A stretch of DNA of 64,000 nt from an uncultured Clostridia bacterium. Lineage in GTDB: Bacteria > Bacillota > Clostridia > Christensenellales > Borkfalkiaceae. Both the position numbers and the translations under genes were made by a program. Location of the stretch: the NCBI GenBank assembly GCA_947631195.1, contig CANRKK010000007.1, positions 17,194 through 81,193 of the forward strand, in the 5' to 3' direction. Below are positions 25,197 to 32,270 of the stretch, piece by piece. The first letter of the stretch is position 1, and each line of letters starts with the position of its first letter. The notes under the pieces were generated by a model. The model saw only the letters and a list, made by a program, of their open reading frames with translations. It did not search any database and was not told the DNA's origin.

Positions 25197-26303
25197 ATGA
25201 AATGTGTATGTGAAGGTATAAACCTGTCAGAAGCGGTGTTGAAGGTGGTAAAGGCCTGCGCCGCGAGGACGACCGTCCCCATTCTCGAATGTATAAAACT
25301 TTCGGTTAAAAACGACAGGCTCACTCTGTCCGCAACGGACGGGGAAATAGCCATACTTAAGACAATTCCCGCCGACGTGTACGAGGAAGGGGACGTATGC
25401 GTGCCCGGCAAGTATTTTGCGGACTTTATCAAAAAGCTGGAAAACGTGCAGATAATGCTCTCCACCGCCGACAAGATGATGGAGATAGTGTACGCGGACA
25501 GCCAGACGAGCATGCAGGTGCTGCCCGCCGACGACTTCCCCCGCATCGACACGGAGATAAAGGAAAACAGCTTTAAATTAAAGACCGCCGACCTCAAAAA
25601 ACTGATAAACGCCACCTCGTTCTGCTGCGCGGCGGACGATTCCCGCCCCATTTTAAAGGGCTGCCAGTTTATCATAAACGGGGACGACATAAGCGTGACT
25701 TCTTTGGACGGGTTCCGCCTTGCCACGATTTCGGGCAAAGTCATTTCCTCTACGGGCAACATGGAGATAGTTTGCCCCGCGAGGACCCTCAACGAGATAG
25801 AGAAGATGATCCCCGACACCGCCGAGGAGACGGAGATATTTATACAGCGCGGCATGATTTTGGTGTCCTCGGACAGCACCGTTCTGACATCGAGGCTGTA
25901 CGGCGGGGACTTTATCAAAAAGGAAAACATAATTCCCCGCACCTTTATAACCGAAGTTACGGTGGAAAAGGAAAAACTGAAGGATTCCATCGAGCGCGCC
26001 GCCATACTCGTCAGGGGGGACAAGAACAGCCTCATAACCTTCGACATCACGGGGGATAAGATAGAGATATCCTCCGCTTCGGAAATAGGCAACGTGCAGG
26101 AGCCCGTAAAGGCGCATACCGAGGGCAAGGACGTAAAGATTGCCATGAATTCCAAGTTTATAATAGAGGCGGTAAACGCTTTGGAGGAGGACCAGATTGT
26201 GCTGTCCTTCAACAACCAGGTGCAGCCTTTCATCTGCACCAACCTCGGGGATAAAAGCGCGTTATACCTCATTTTGCCCGTGCGGACGGCCAATAACGCT
26301 TGA
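25197..26303 (+). CDS. dnaN: DNA polymerase III beta subunit (sliding clamp)
   Basis: DnaN is the ring-shaped processivity clamp of the replicase. The 368-residue protein has the three clamp domains and ends VQPFICTNLGDKSALYLILPVRT, the family C-terminus that forms the partner-binding pocket. The start MKCVCEGINL follows CGGAGAGG. dnaA, which normally precedes dnaN, is not in the window. The next genes are rpmH and rnpA; in Bacillus these lie divergent on the other side of dnaA, so the order here is rearranged. Confidence 0.96.
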   Translation: MKCVCEGINLSEAVLKVVKACAARTTVPILECIKLSVKNDRLTLSATDGEIAILKTIPADVYEEGDVCVPGKYFADFIKKLENVQIMLSTADKMMEIVYADSQTSMQVLPADDFPRIDTEIKENSFKLKTADLKKLINATSFCCAADDSRPILKGCQFIINGDDISVTSLDGFRLATISGKVISSTGNMEIVCPARTLNEIEKMIPDTAEETEIFIQRGMILVSSDSTVLTSRLYGGDFIKKENIIPRTFITEVTVEKEKLKDSIERAAILVRGDKNSLITFDITGDKIEISSASEIGNVQEPVKAHTEGKDVKIAMNSKFIIEAVNALEEDQIVLSFNNQVQPFICTNLGDKSALYLILPVRTANNA

Positions 26304-26393
26304 CTTTAAAGGGTTTTGCGGGTATAATTCGGAAGATAGGGTCCGCCCGCAACTAAAAAAAATAATCAATCACACATAAAAAAGGAGCTAACA

Positions 26394-26528
26394 ATGAAAA
26401 GGACTTACCAGCCCAAAAAGAGACAGAGAAGCAAGGTACACGGCTTCAGAAAGAGAATGGCCACCACTGCAGGCAGAAAGGTTTTGAAGAGAAGAAGAAA
26501 CAAGGGCAGAAAGAAGCTCACGGCGTAA
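26394..26528 (+). CDS. rpmH: 50S ribosomal protein L34
   Basis: The 44-residue basic protein begins [18 protein letters not shown] and ends [10 protein letters not shown], the universal L34 signature. Ribosome-binding site AAAGGAG. It starts the rpmH-rnpA-yidD-yidC-jag run. Confidence 0.97.
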   Translation: MKRTYQPKKRQRSKVHGFRKRMATTAGRKVLKRRRNKGRKKLTA

Positions 26529-26529
26529 G

Positions 26530-26856
26530 TTGAACTATCTGAGAATTAAAAAAAACCGGGAGTTTTTAAAGATATTTAAGAGGGGAATAAGAGTACATTC
26601 CCCCGCTCTTTCGTTGATTTTATTTCCTTCCGGTACGATGCGCATGGGGATAGCCCTTTCGAAAAAGCACGGCAAGGCGGTGGAAAGGAACCGCATAAAG
26701 CGGCTTATAAGGGAGTCTTTCAACAAAAATTTGCACATGCTGCAAAAAAATTGGGCGGTGGTTGTGCTGCCCCGCGTGGCGGACGGCTACAGCTTCAAGA
26801 CCTTTGAAAAGAGCTTTATTATATGCTTTAAAAAGGTAAACGGATGGGGAAAATAA
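26530..26856 (+). CDS. rnpA: Ribonuclease P protein component
   Basis: RnpA is the protein cofactor of RNase P, which matures tRNA 5' ends. The 108-residue protein keeps the RNR signature KHGKAVERNRIKRLIRE (about 47-63). The start is TTG, one base after the rpmH stop, with only a weak AGAAAGAAG upstream, so translation is probably coupled to rpmH. Confidence 0.93.
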   Translation: MNYLRIKKNREFLKIFKRGIRVHSPALSLILFPSGTMRMGIALSKKHGKAVERNRIKRLIRESFNKNLHMLQKNWAVVVLPRVADGYSFKTFEKSFIICFKKVNGWGK

Positions 26857-27131
26857 AAAAAACTTTCCGCTTTTTGAGAAAACGGGTATTCAAGCCCTTT
26901 TTAAGGGCGGGGGCCATGCGGGCGATAGTGTTTTACCAAAGGCACTTTTCGCGGCACACCTGCCTGTACACCCCCACCTGTTCGGAATACGCAAAACAGA
27001 GCATAAACAACCGCGGGCTTATTTTGGGGATACTTTTGGGAATTTGGCGGATACTGCGCTGCAACCCCCTGTCCAAGGGCGGCTTCGATCCCCCGCCGGA
27101 GAGAGCTTTTAAATACAAGTGGGTACTTTAA
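26844..27131 (+). CDS. yidD: Membrane protein insertion efficiency factor YidD
   Basis: YidD helps YidC-dependent insertion of membrane proteins. The 95-residue protein has the core YQRHFS, CLYTPTCSEYA and CNPLSKGGFDPPP motifs with the conserved cysteines. It overlaps rnpA by 13 bp and precedes yidC by 3 bp. Confidence 0.94.
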   Translation: MGKIKKTFRFLRKRVFKPFLRAGAMRAIVFYQRHFSRHTCLYTPTCSEYAKQSINNRGLILGILLGIWRILRCNPLSKGGFDPPPERAFKYKWVL

Positions 27132-27134
27132 AAC

Positions 27135-28478
27135 ATGGGTTTAACAAATTTACTTACAAGTTCGCAGCTCATTGAAGTTGCGGTGGACGGCATAGGCACC
27201 GTCGACCTCAACTGGATAGGCTACGTGATAAGCTGGATATTCAATCTGGTATCCGACTTTCCCGGCGCGATTGCGGTGGGCGTTATAATCTTTACTTTGA
27301 TGCTCAAAACGATAGTGCTGCCCCTCGATATCTATTCGAGGGTAAAGATGAAAAAGCAGTCCCTTTTGATGGAGAGCATGCGCCCCGAAATGGAAAAACT
27401 GCAAAAACAGTACGCCAACGACAAAAATATGTACAGCCAAAAGGTTATGGAACTGCAAAAGGCGCACGGATACAACCCGCTCGGCGCCTGCCTGCCCTCC
27501 ATAATCTCGCTCGTAATATTCATGGTAGTGTTCTCCGCGTTTTCGCAGTACTCGCAGTTTGCAAACCTCACGGCCTACAACGAGATGGCGAAGAGCTATT
27601 CGAACGCCGTCTACGAGTACGTTCAGGCGGAGGACGAACAGGGAGATAAGTACTTTTTGATTGCCGCCGTGGAGGACGGCCTCAACAACCCCAAGCCCGT
27701 GCAGCCCAAAAAGGACGAGAGCGGCAGACCCGTGGACGACGAGGGCAACGAGCTGAATATCTACGGATACTACGTGGACTACGACAAGTTTGCGGCCTTT
27801 TATCCCGCCTACGTTGCGGCTTCGGAAGAGGAGGATTTGCCCGCCCTTCCCCAGGAATGGGCTACATTGGACGAGAATCAAAAGAACGCGTTCGTTTCGG
27901 ACTTCGTGCGGCTGGGCGCAAGAGTTGCGGCGGCGGACTACTATATTTCCCGCAGGCCCCAGACTTCCCTTTTGTGGATAGGAAATCTGTGGTATCCCGA
28001 CTCCATGCTCAATAAAGAGGTGCCCACCTTCGCCAATTTCCGCTCCACCATACAGAGGGCGGCGGGTTCGATTGACGCCGACTACGAGCAGAGTTACAAC
28101 GAAGTTACTTTCAATTTAACTAAGCAAAAAAATACCTATAACGGATATTTTGTGTTAATAGTGCTGGCGATAGGCTTTATGTTCCTGCAGCAGTTCATCA
28201 CCATGCGTTCGCAAAAGGCCGCCAACGAGCTGAGTTCGGTGGACGGTCAGGCGGCGACGACCAACAAGATGATGATGATAATGATGCCGATCATCTTCGG
28301 TATTTTCTCATTTTTCTACAGCGCTGCATTCTCAATCTACATGATAGTAAACACCGTGTACAGCCTTATTTCCACGCTTATTATAAATAAAATAGTTTCG
28401 GTGCGCTTTGAAAAGGACAGCGACAAGAAGGAAAGGGAAAGGCTTCAGGGCCGCGCCGGCAGAAAGAGGTTAAAGTAA
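27135..28478 (+). CDS. yidC: Membrane protein insertase YidC with an enlarged loop
   Basis: YidC/Oxa1 family insertase that folds proteins into the membrane and works with Sec. The 447-residue protein has transmembrane segments near residues 50-70, 112-132, 334-355 and 375-420. It is much longer than Bacillus SpoIIIJ (about 260). The excess lies between the second and third helices: residues about 140-325 are acidic and polar (KPVQPKKDESGRPVDDEGNE and so on) and should face outward. No lipobox is visible at the N-terminus. The C-terminal basic tail (RAGRKRLK) is typical for ribosome contact. Confidence 0.92.
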   Translation: MGLTNLLTSSQLIEVAVDGIGTVDLNWIGYVISWIFNLVSDFPGAIAVGVIIFTLMLKTIVLPLDIYSRVKMKKQSLLMESMRPEMEKLQKQYANDKNMYSQKVMELQKAHGYNPLGACLPSIISLVIFMVVFSAFSQYSQFANLTAYNEMAKSYSNAVYEYVQAEDEQGDKYFLIAAVEDGLNNPKPVQPKKDESGRPVDDEGNELNIYGYYVDYDKFAAFYPAYVAASEEEDLPALPQEWATLDENQKNAFVSDFVRLGARVAAADYYISRRPQTSLLWIGNLWYPDSMLNKEVPTFANFRSTIQRAAGSIDADYEQSYNEVTFNLTKQKNTYNGYFVLIVLAIGFMFLQQFITMRSQKAANELSSVDGQAATTNKMMMIMMPIIFGIFSFFYSAAFSIYMIVNTVYSLISTLIINKIVSVRFEKDSDKKERERLQGRAGRKRLK

Positions 28479-28479
28479 A

Positions 28480-29325
28480 ATGGAAGAAGAAGAAAAAAAC
28501 GTATTTACAGGCAAAACTTATGAGGAGGCGCTGAACAACGCCCGCATGGAGCTTGCCCTGCCCCTCGAGGAAATCGAAGTGGAAGTTCTCGAGGAGGGAA
28601 AAAAGAAACTGTTCGGCTCCACCAAGTGGAAGATAAGGGCGGTTGAAAAAAAGACAGAAAAGACGTCTGACGGCGAGCGCGCGGCGCAGTTTATCGACGG
28701 GCTGCTCAAAATCCTCGGCATAGAGGGCGAAAGCCAAGTTACCGGGGAGGGTGAGAGCATCAGAATAGAGATAAAGAGCGAGTCGAGCGCGCGCGTTATA
28801 GGCAAGCGCGGCGACGTGCTGGACGCCATCCAGTGCATGGCGGGCGCGGTTGCGAATATCGGCAGGGAAGAGTATATAAAGGTAGTGGTTGACTGCGAAA
28901 ACTACCGCAGCCAGCGCGAGGAAACGCTGACCGCCCTTGCCCACAAAGTTGAACAAAAGGCCGTAGAGACGGGCAGAAAAGTTATTTTGGAGCCCATGAA
29001 TCCCTATGAGAGAAGAATAATCCACTCCGCCCTCGTCAACAGCGAGCACGTAAAAACTTCGTCCGAGGGCAAGGAACCCGCAAGATACGTTGTGGTTATC
29101 CCCGACACGGCCAAGCCCGGCGACAGGGGAATACGCTACGGCGAGAGAAGGCGCGCCCCCGGCGACAGAAGGACGGGCGGCAGACCCCGCGGCGGACGCG
29201 GTTTCGGCGACAGGCGCGGCAAGCCCCGCGGAGACAGACGGGACGGCGGCAAACCCTCCGGCGAAAAGAGGGGGAAGAAGGAGATTATTTTTGGGACGTT
29301 TTTGGGGAATAGCAACGACAAGTAA
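28480..29325 (+). CDS. jag: RNA-binding protein KhpB/Jag with an RGG-rich tail
   Basis: Jag/KhpB is a cytosolic RNA-binding protein that pairs with KhpA and affects cell elongation and sporulation genes. The 281-residue protein has a Jag-N domain (about 8-55, TYEEALNNARMEL), a KH domain (about 75-150, VIGKRGDVLDAIQ) and an R3H domain (about 150-205, MNPYERRIIHSAL). The C-terminal 65 residues are Arg/Gly/Asp-rich, with many GDRR and RGG units, unusual in length and likely an extra RNA-binding tail. It starts one base after the yidC stop. mnmE, the usual next gene, is replaced by repeat island 5. Confidence 0.94.
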   Translation: MEEEEKNVFTGKTYEEALNNARMELALPLEEIEVEVLEEGKKKLFGSTKWKIRAVEKKTEKTSDGERAAQFIDGLLKILGIEGESQVTGEGESIRIEIKSESSARVIGKRGDVLDAIQCMAGAVANIGREEYIKVVVDCENYRSQREETLTALAHKVEQKAVETGRKVILEPMNPYERRIIHSALVNSEHVKTSSEGKEPARYVVVIPDTAKPGDRGIRYGERRRAPGDRRTGGRPRGGRGFGDRRGKPRGDRRDGGKPSGEKRGKKEIIFGTFLGNSNDK

Positions 29326-29326
29326 T

Positions 29327-30255
29327 TAGCTGCCGTTGCGGCGTGTATAAGCGTCGTTCTGCTGTGTTGCGCTGCGGCAACTTTCAGTAAGGCTAACGCC
29401 TTCGGTGCGACACGTACGTCTATGTACACTCCTGTCGCAAAATCCGCAGGCGCCTCGTTCTGCTTGCTTCTAACCGCTTGCTAACTTCGTAAAAACAACG
29501 TCTTGCTCGTTTCTGACCCGTTGCATACTTCGTAAATGCAGCTCCCGCAATTTTAAAAATATGTACCGCGCCCGTTAAGCCGTGTCATTTTGAGCGTGAG
29601 CGAAGCGGTAAGCGAAATAATCCCCCCGTGGGCTGGTCGAGGTCGGATGAAACGCATCTCCCCTTGGCTCCCTTTAGTAGGACGAGCGCGGAGCTCTCAA
29701 AACAGCATAGTGCGCTGTTTTGCCGCGCGAGATGAGTGCGCGCATAGTGCAAGGCGCGCACGGTGCCCGAACACGGCGTTGTCCTTACGCCGTGTGAGAA
29801 AGCTGTCACCGATAGGTGACTGAGGGGATTGTCATTCAAGTTTGACGTGCGGCAATATAAATGAAGCGAAAACGCAATAAAGATACTATGCTCAAGCGTT
29901 ACGCTTGCCCCCCTCAGTCCGCTGCGCGTCCAGCTCCCCCCACAACGTGGGGGCAGCCAAGACGGGATGGTAGTCGGCGACGGAAGAGGGCAAGGGGTAG
30001 CGGTAACCATCGCCTGTATGTTGAAACGGTATTGTAGCGCTCAGCGGAATGTATGGCTAACGCGTTTTAAGGAACTAACGCCCGTTTCGCCCAAAAGATT
30101 ATTAAAAAACAATAAACGGCGCAAGCAAGCTATGCTTGCGCCCGCGCACTCAATTTGCAAACACCTTTGCCTTAGCGAGGTGAATGCCTGCGATTATATA
30201 ATCGTGGGCCCTTAATAAATCGCAGGCACGGCCTGCCGAGCTTTTCGTGAACATA
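29327..30255. repeat. Repeat island 5 (I, D, F/G, F, K, A', B', T')
   Basis: No gene. I (29331-29555), D (29577-29645), F split by G (29650-29845; G about 29681-29806), a second F edge (29905-29965), K (29965-29990), A' (30018-30105), B' (30108-30225) and half of T' (30222-30255). It begins right after the jag stop codon. Confidence 0.8.
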
Positions 30256-30260
30256 TTTCA

Positions 30261-30303
30261 GATGGTTTTCGGATAAAACACATCATTAAAAAAACCGAGG
30301 AGT
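30261..30303 (+). promoter_or_regulatory. Candidate preQ1-type riboswitch in the queT leader
   Basis: GATGGTTTT pairs with AAAACACATC (one bulged A), leaving the loop CGGAT. Its CGG can pair with CCG in the A-rich 3' part (ATTAAAAAAACCGAGG), giving an H-type pseudoknot, as in preQ1-I aptamers. The gene downstream belongs to the queuosine-precursor transporter family QueT, a known preQ1 riboswitch target. The loops do not match the class I consensus exactly, so the class is open. Confidence 0.45.
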
Positions 30304-30313
30304 AGCGTTGGCG

Positions 30314-30346
30314 AAACGGACGGTTTTTACCGCCCGTTTTAATTTT
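30314..30346 (+). terminator. Leader terminator upstream of queT
   Basis: AAACGG and CCGTTT, continued by CGG and CCG with one A-C mismatch between the two helices, form a hairpin followed by TAATTTT. It sits between the candidate aptamer and the gene, as expected for transcriptional control. Confidence 0.5.
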
Positions 30347-30367
30347 AAGCGGCGCAAAAAAAAGAAT

Positions 30368-30904
30368 ATGAAAAACATTTTTACAACCAAAAGACTGTGC
30401 AGGGCGGGGATTATCGCCGCGCTGTACGTGGCCATGACCTACGCGTTCGGCGCGATTGCCTACAACGGCATAGTGCAGATACGTCCCGCGGAAGCGCTCA
30501 CGATTCTCCCGCTGTTTTACGTCGAGGCAGTGCCCGCGCTGTGGATAGGCTGCATGCTGGCAAACCTGATGTCTCCCTTTATCATGTACGACGTGCCCAT
30601 AGGCGGCGCGGCCACTCTCGTTGCTGCCGTGTTGACCTGTATAGTAGGATATCTGATAAAAAACCACGCGGCAAGGATGGCGCTCGGCGGCATTTTCCCC
30701 GTGCTCGTAAACGCCTTTCTGATACCCGTCATAATAGTATTTCTGTGCGGAGACACTATGGGCTATGCCGCAAACGTCGCCTATTGGATAAACTTCGGCT
30801 CGCTGGCCGCAACCGAGGCGGTTTGGGTGTACGGTCTGGGCATACCTATGTACATAGCCATAGCAAACCTGCAAAAGCGCGGCGTGCGGGTGTTTGCAAC
30901 GTAG
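30368..30904 (+). CDS. queT: QueT family queuosine-precursor transporter
   Basis: QueT proteins are the substrate-binding membrane subunits of ECF-type importers for queuosine precursors such as preQ1. The 178-residue protein has about five or six hydrophobic segments and the family pattern AGIIAALYVAMTYAFG, near IQIRPAEALTILPLFY (about 36-52). ATG 30368 gives the usual N-terminus. An in-frame TTG at 30308 has a better ribosome-binding site (GAGGAG) and would add 20 basic residues, so the start is not certain. No queuosine synthesis gene is nearby, consistent with salvage. Confidence 0.85.
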   Translation: MKNIFTTKRLCRAGIIAALYVAMTYAFGAIAYNGIVQIRPAEALTILPLFYVEAVPALWIGCMLANLMSPFIMYDVPIGGAATLVAAVLTCIVGYLIKNHAARMALGGIFPVLVNAFLIPVIIVFLCGDTMGYAANVAYWINFGSLAATEAVWVYGLGIPMYIAIANLQKRGVRVFAT

Positions 30905-30909
30905 TTATT

Positions 30910-30990
30910 TTAAATTTTTTGGGCGGAACAAGCCCCGCGGCCTCAACTTTCGTTAGCCATACATTCCGCTGAACGCTACAATACCGTTTG
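30910..30990 (+). repeat. Module A copy downstream of queT
   Basis: GGGCGGAACAAGCC, then CCTCAACTTTCGTTAGCC, CATTCCGCTGAACGCTACA and ACCGTTT match module A. It directly follows the queT stop. Confidence 0.75.
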
Positions 30991-31000
30991 CAACAAACAA

Positions 31001-31030
31001 GCGGCGGGCGCGAAATTTCGCGCCCGCCGC
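31001..31030. terminator. Perfect 30-bp palindrome, likely queT terminator
   Basis: GCGGCGGGCGCGAAA is followed immediately by its exact reverse complement, then AATTTTAAAAT. It should form a very stable hairpin. A short stretch to 31108 holds only a fragment of the E-type ending (CGGAATGACAAG). Confidence 0.6.
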
Positions 31031-31108
31031 AATTTTAAAATATGTATATGGTTTGATGAAGTCCTTAAAAACACGCGCTTCGCTCGCGCGGAATGACAAG
31101 TTAAAACA

Positions 31109-31324
31109 TTATTTGTTTTCGGCGTCGATACCGTCAATTAATTCTTCAAAAGTTATATTAAAAACATGTAAAATTTTAATAATATTAAAAAGGGAAGGTT
31201 CAATTTTGTCGCACTCCCATTCGCTGACACGCTGCTGCGTTGTCTGCATCTGCAAGGCAAAGTTTTTTTGGCTGAGTCCGTTAATCTTGCGCAACTCTTT
31301 TAAGTTTTTCCCCAATCCGTTCAT
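31109..31324 (-). CDS. Small XRE family regulator
   Basis: A 71-residue protein that is essentially a single XRE helix-turn-helix domain (LGKNLKELRKINGLSQKNFA, then TTQQRVSEWECDKIEPS). It is divergent from the CFI-box-like gene. Two copies of an ACACTAAA-based palindrome lie in the gap, so it most likely represses both genes. The cassette 31109-31908 is AT-rich compared with its neighbours. Confidence 0.88.
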   Translation of the reverse strand: MNGLGKNLKELRKINGLSQKNFALQMQTTQQRVSEWECDKIEPSLFNIIKILHVFNITFEELIDGIDAENK

Positions 31325-31336
31325 ATTAAAAATATT

Positions 31337-31352
31337 ACACTAAAGGTGGTGT
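31337..31352. promoter_or_regulatory. Operator half-matching palindrome
   Basis: ACACTAAAGGTGGTGT matches the perfect palindrome at 31366 in 13 of 16 positions. It lies nearer the XRE gene and may serve autoregulation. Confidence 0.5.
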
Positions 31353-31358
31353 AAACAT

Positions 31359-31387
31359 TTGACATACACTAAATTTAGTGTTATTAT
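31359..31387 (+). promoter_or_regulatory. Promoter of the CFI-box-like gene
   Basis: TTGACA, 17-bp spacer, TATTAT. The spacer is filled by the palindromic operator at 31366-31381. Confidence 0.75.
31366..31381. promoter_or_regulatory. Perfect 16-bp palindromic operator
   Basis: ACACTAAATTTAGTGT occupies the -35/-10 spacer, an ideal position for repression by the divergent XRE protein. Confidence 0.65.
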
Positions 31388-31422
31388 AAATTTACAAAAT
31401 ATGTTATGAAAGAGGTAAAAAT

Positions 31423-31908
31423 ATGGGTTGTTGTGGAGAATGTAGTAGTTTTATAGAAGGTGGTTTTTTACATGATGGATATTGCGCTACTTTAACAGAT
31501 TGGAAGGGCGATCCTAAGAAAGTAAATTATAGTAATAGCTGCGATCATTTTACTGCAAGAATAACTGCGAAAAAAAGCGGCTTTAAGGGAGGCTGCTTTT
31601 TAACTTCTGCTTGCACAGAATATATGGGCAAGCCCGACGACTGCGAAGAGTTGACAAAACTGAGAGCATTCAGAGATAGCTATATGAAACAAAGCGAAAG
31701 CGGCAAAAAATTGGTTGAGGAATATTACAGAATAGCCCCCTTGATAGTAGAAAAGATAAATATAAGTGAAGATAAAAATAAAATATATGAGGATATCTAT
31801 CAAACCATACTCAAATGTATTGTAGCTATCGACGGCGGGAACAACAGCAAGGCACAGGAGATGTATATCCAAATGGTAAACAAATACAGAGAAAGGTTTT
31901 CTGTATAA
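31423..31908 (+). CDS. CFI-box-like Cys-rich protein
   Basis: A 161-residue soluble protein of unknown function. The N-terminal part is Cys-rich (MGCCGECSSF, GYCATL, SNSCDHF), possibly metal-binding. From residue 58, GCFLTSACTEYMGKPDDCEELTKLRAFRD matches the CFI-box type motif seen in short bacterial proteins that often occur as accessory or stress genes. Repression by the adjacent XRE regulator is inferred. The ATG follows GAAAGAGG. Confidence 0.75.
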   Translation: MGCCGECSSFIEGGFLHDGYCATLTDWKGDPKKVNYSNSCDHFTARITAKKSGFKGGCFLTSACTEYMGKPDDCEELTKLRAFRDSYMKQSESGKKLVEEYYRIAPLIVEKINISEDKNKIYEDIYQTILKCIVAIDGGNNSKAQEMYIQMVNKYRERFSV

Positions 31909-31966
31909 AAAAATATAGCGGCAATTTGTGCATGCTTAAAAGCGGAGAAGATTTGAAGCTCCTCAA

Positions 31967-32012
31967 ACTCACGAAAAATCCCAAGCACGGCCTGCTTGGG
32001 ATTTTTGTGAAC
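31967..32012 (+). terminator. T-module terminator after the CFI-box-like gene
   Basis: AAAAATCCCAAGCA and TGCTTGGGATTTTT form a long A/T-flanked stem, a canonical two-way intrinsic terminator. Confidence 0.75.
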
Positions 32013-32225
32013 CTTTTTTGAAACGGTATTGTAGCGTTCAGCGGAATGTATGGCTAACGTGTTTTGAGGAACTGACGTACGTTTCGCCCAAAAGATTATT
32101 TTAAAAATAATAAATGGCGCAAGCAGGCTACGCTCGCTCGGAATGACACGTTTCATCGTACCGCGTACATATTTAAAACGTCGCTGCGCGACAGAATGAC
32201 AGAGGAGCGGAGCTCCTCCGCTTTA

Positions 32226-32268
32226 CAAAAAATCCCAAGCACGAGTTGCTTGGGATTTTTGTGAACTG
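32226..32268 (-). terminator. T-module terminator of pckG
   Basis: Same hairpin with the loop CGAGT; it ends 3 bp beyond the pckG stop codon on the minus strand. Confidence 0.8.
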
Positions 32269-32270
32269 AC

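Larger units (their letters stand above)
31960..32268. repeat. Repeat island 7 (T', A', B fragment, E, T)
   Basis: T' (31963-32013), A' (32018-32100), a short B-like fragment (32103-32150), E (32172-32205), T (32222-32268). Both ends are terminator hairpins facing the two flanking genes. Confidence 0.8.

Noticed and set aside
26197..26379. A 60-codon plus-strand frame overlapping the dnaN end
   Set aside because: Out of frame with dnaN and lacking start signals.
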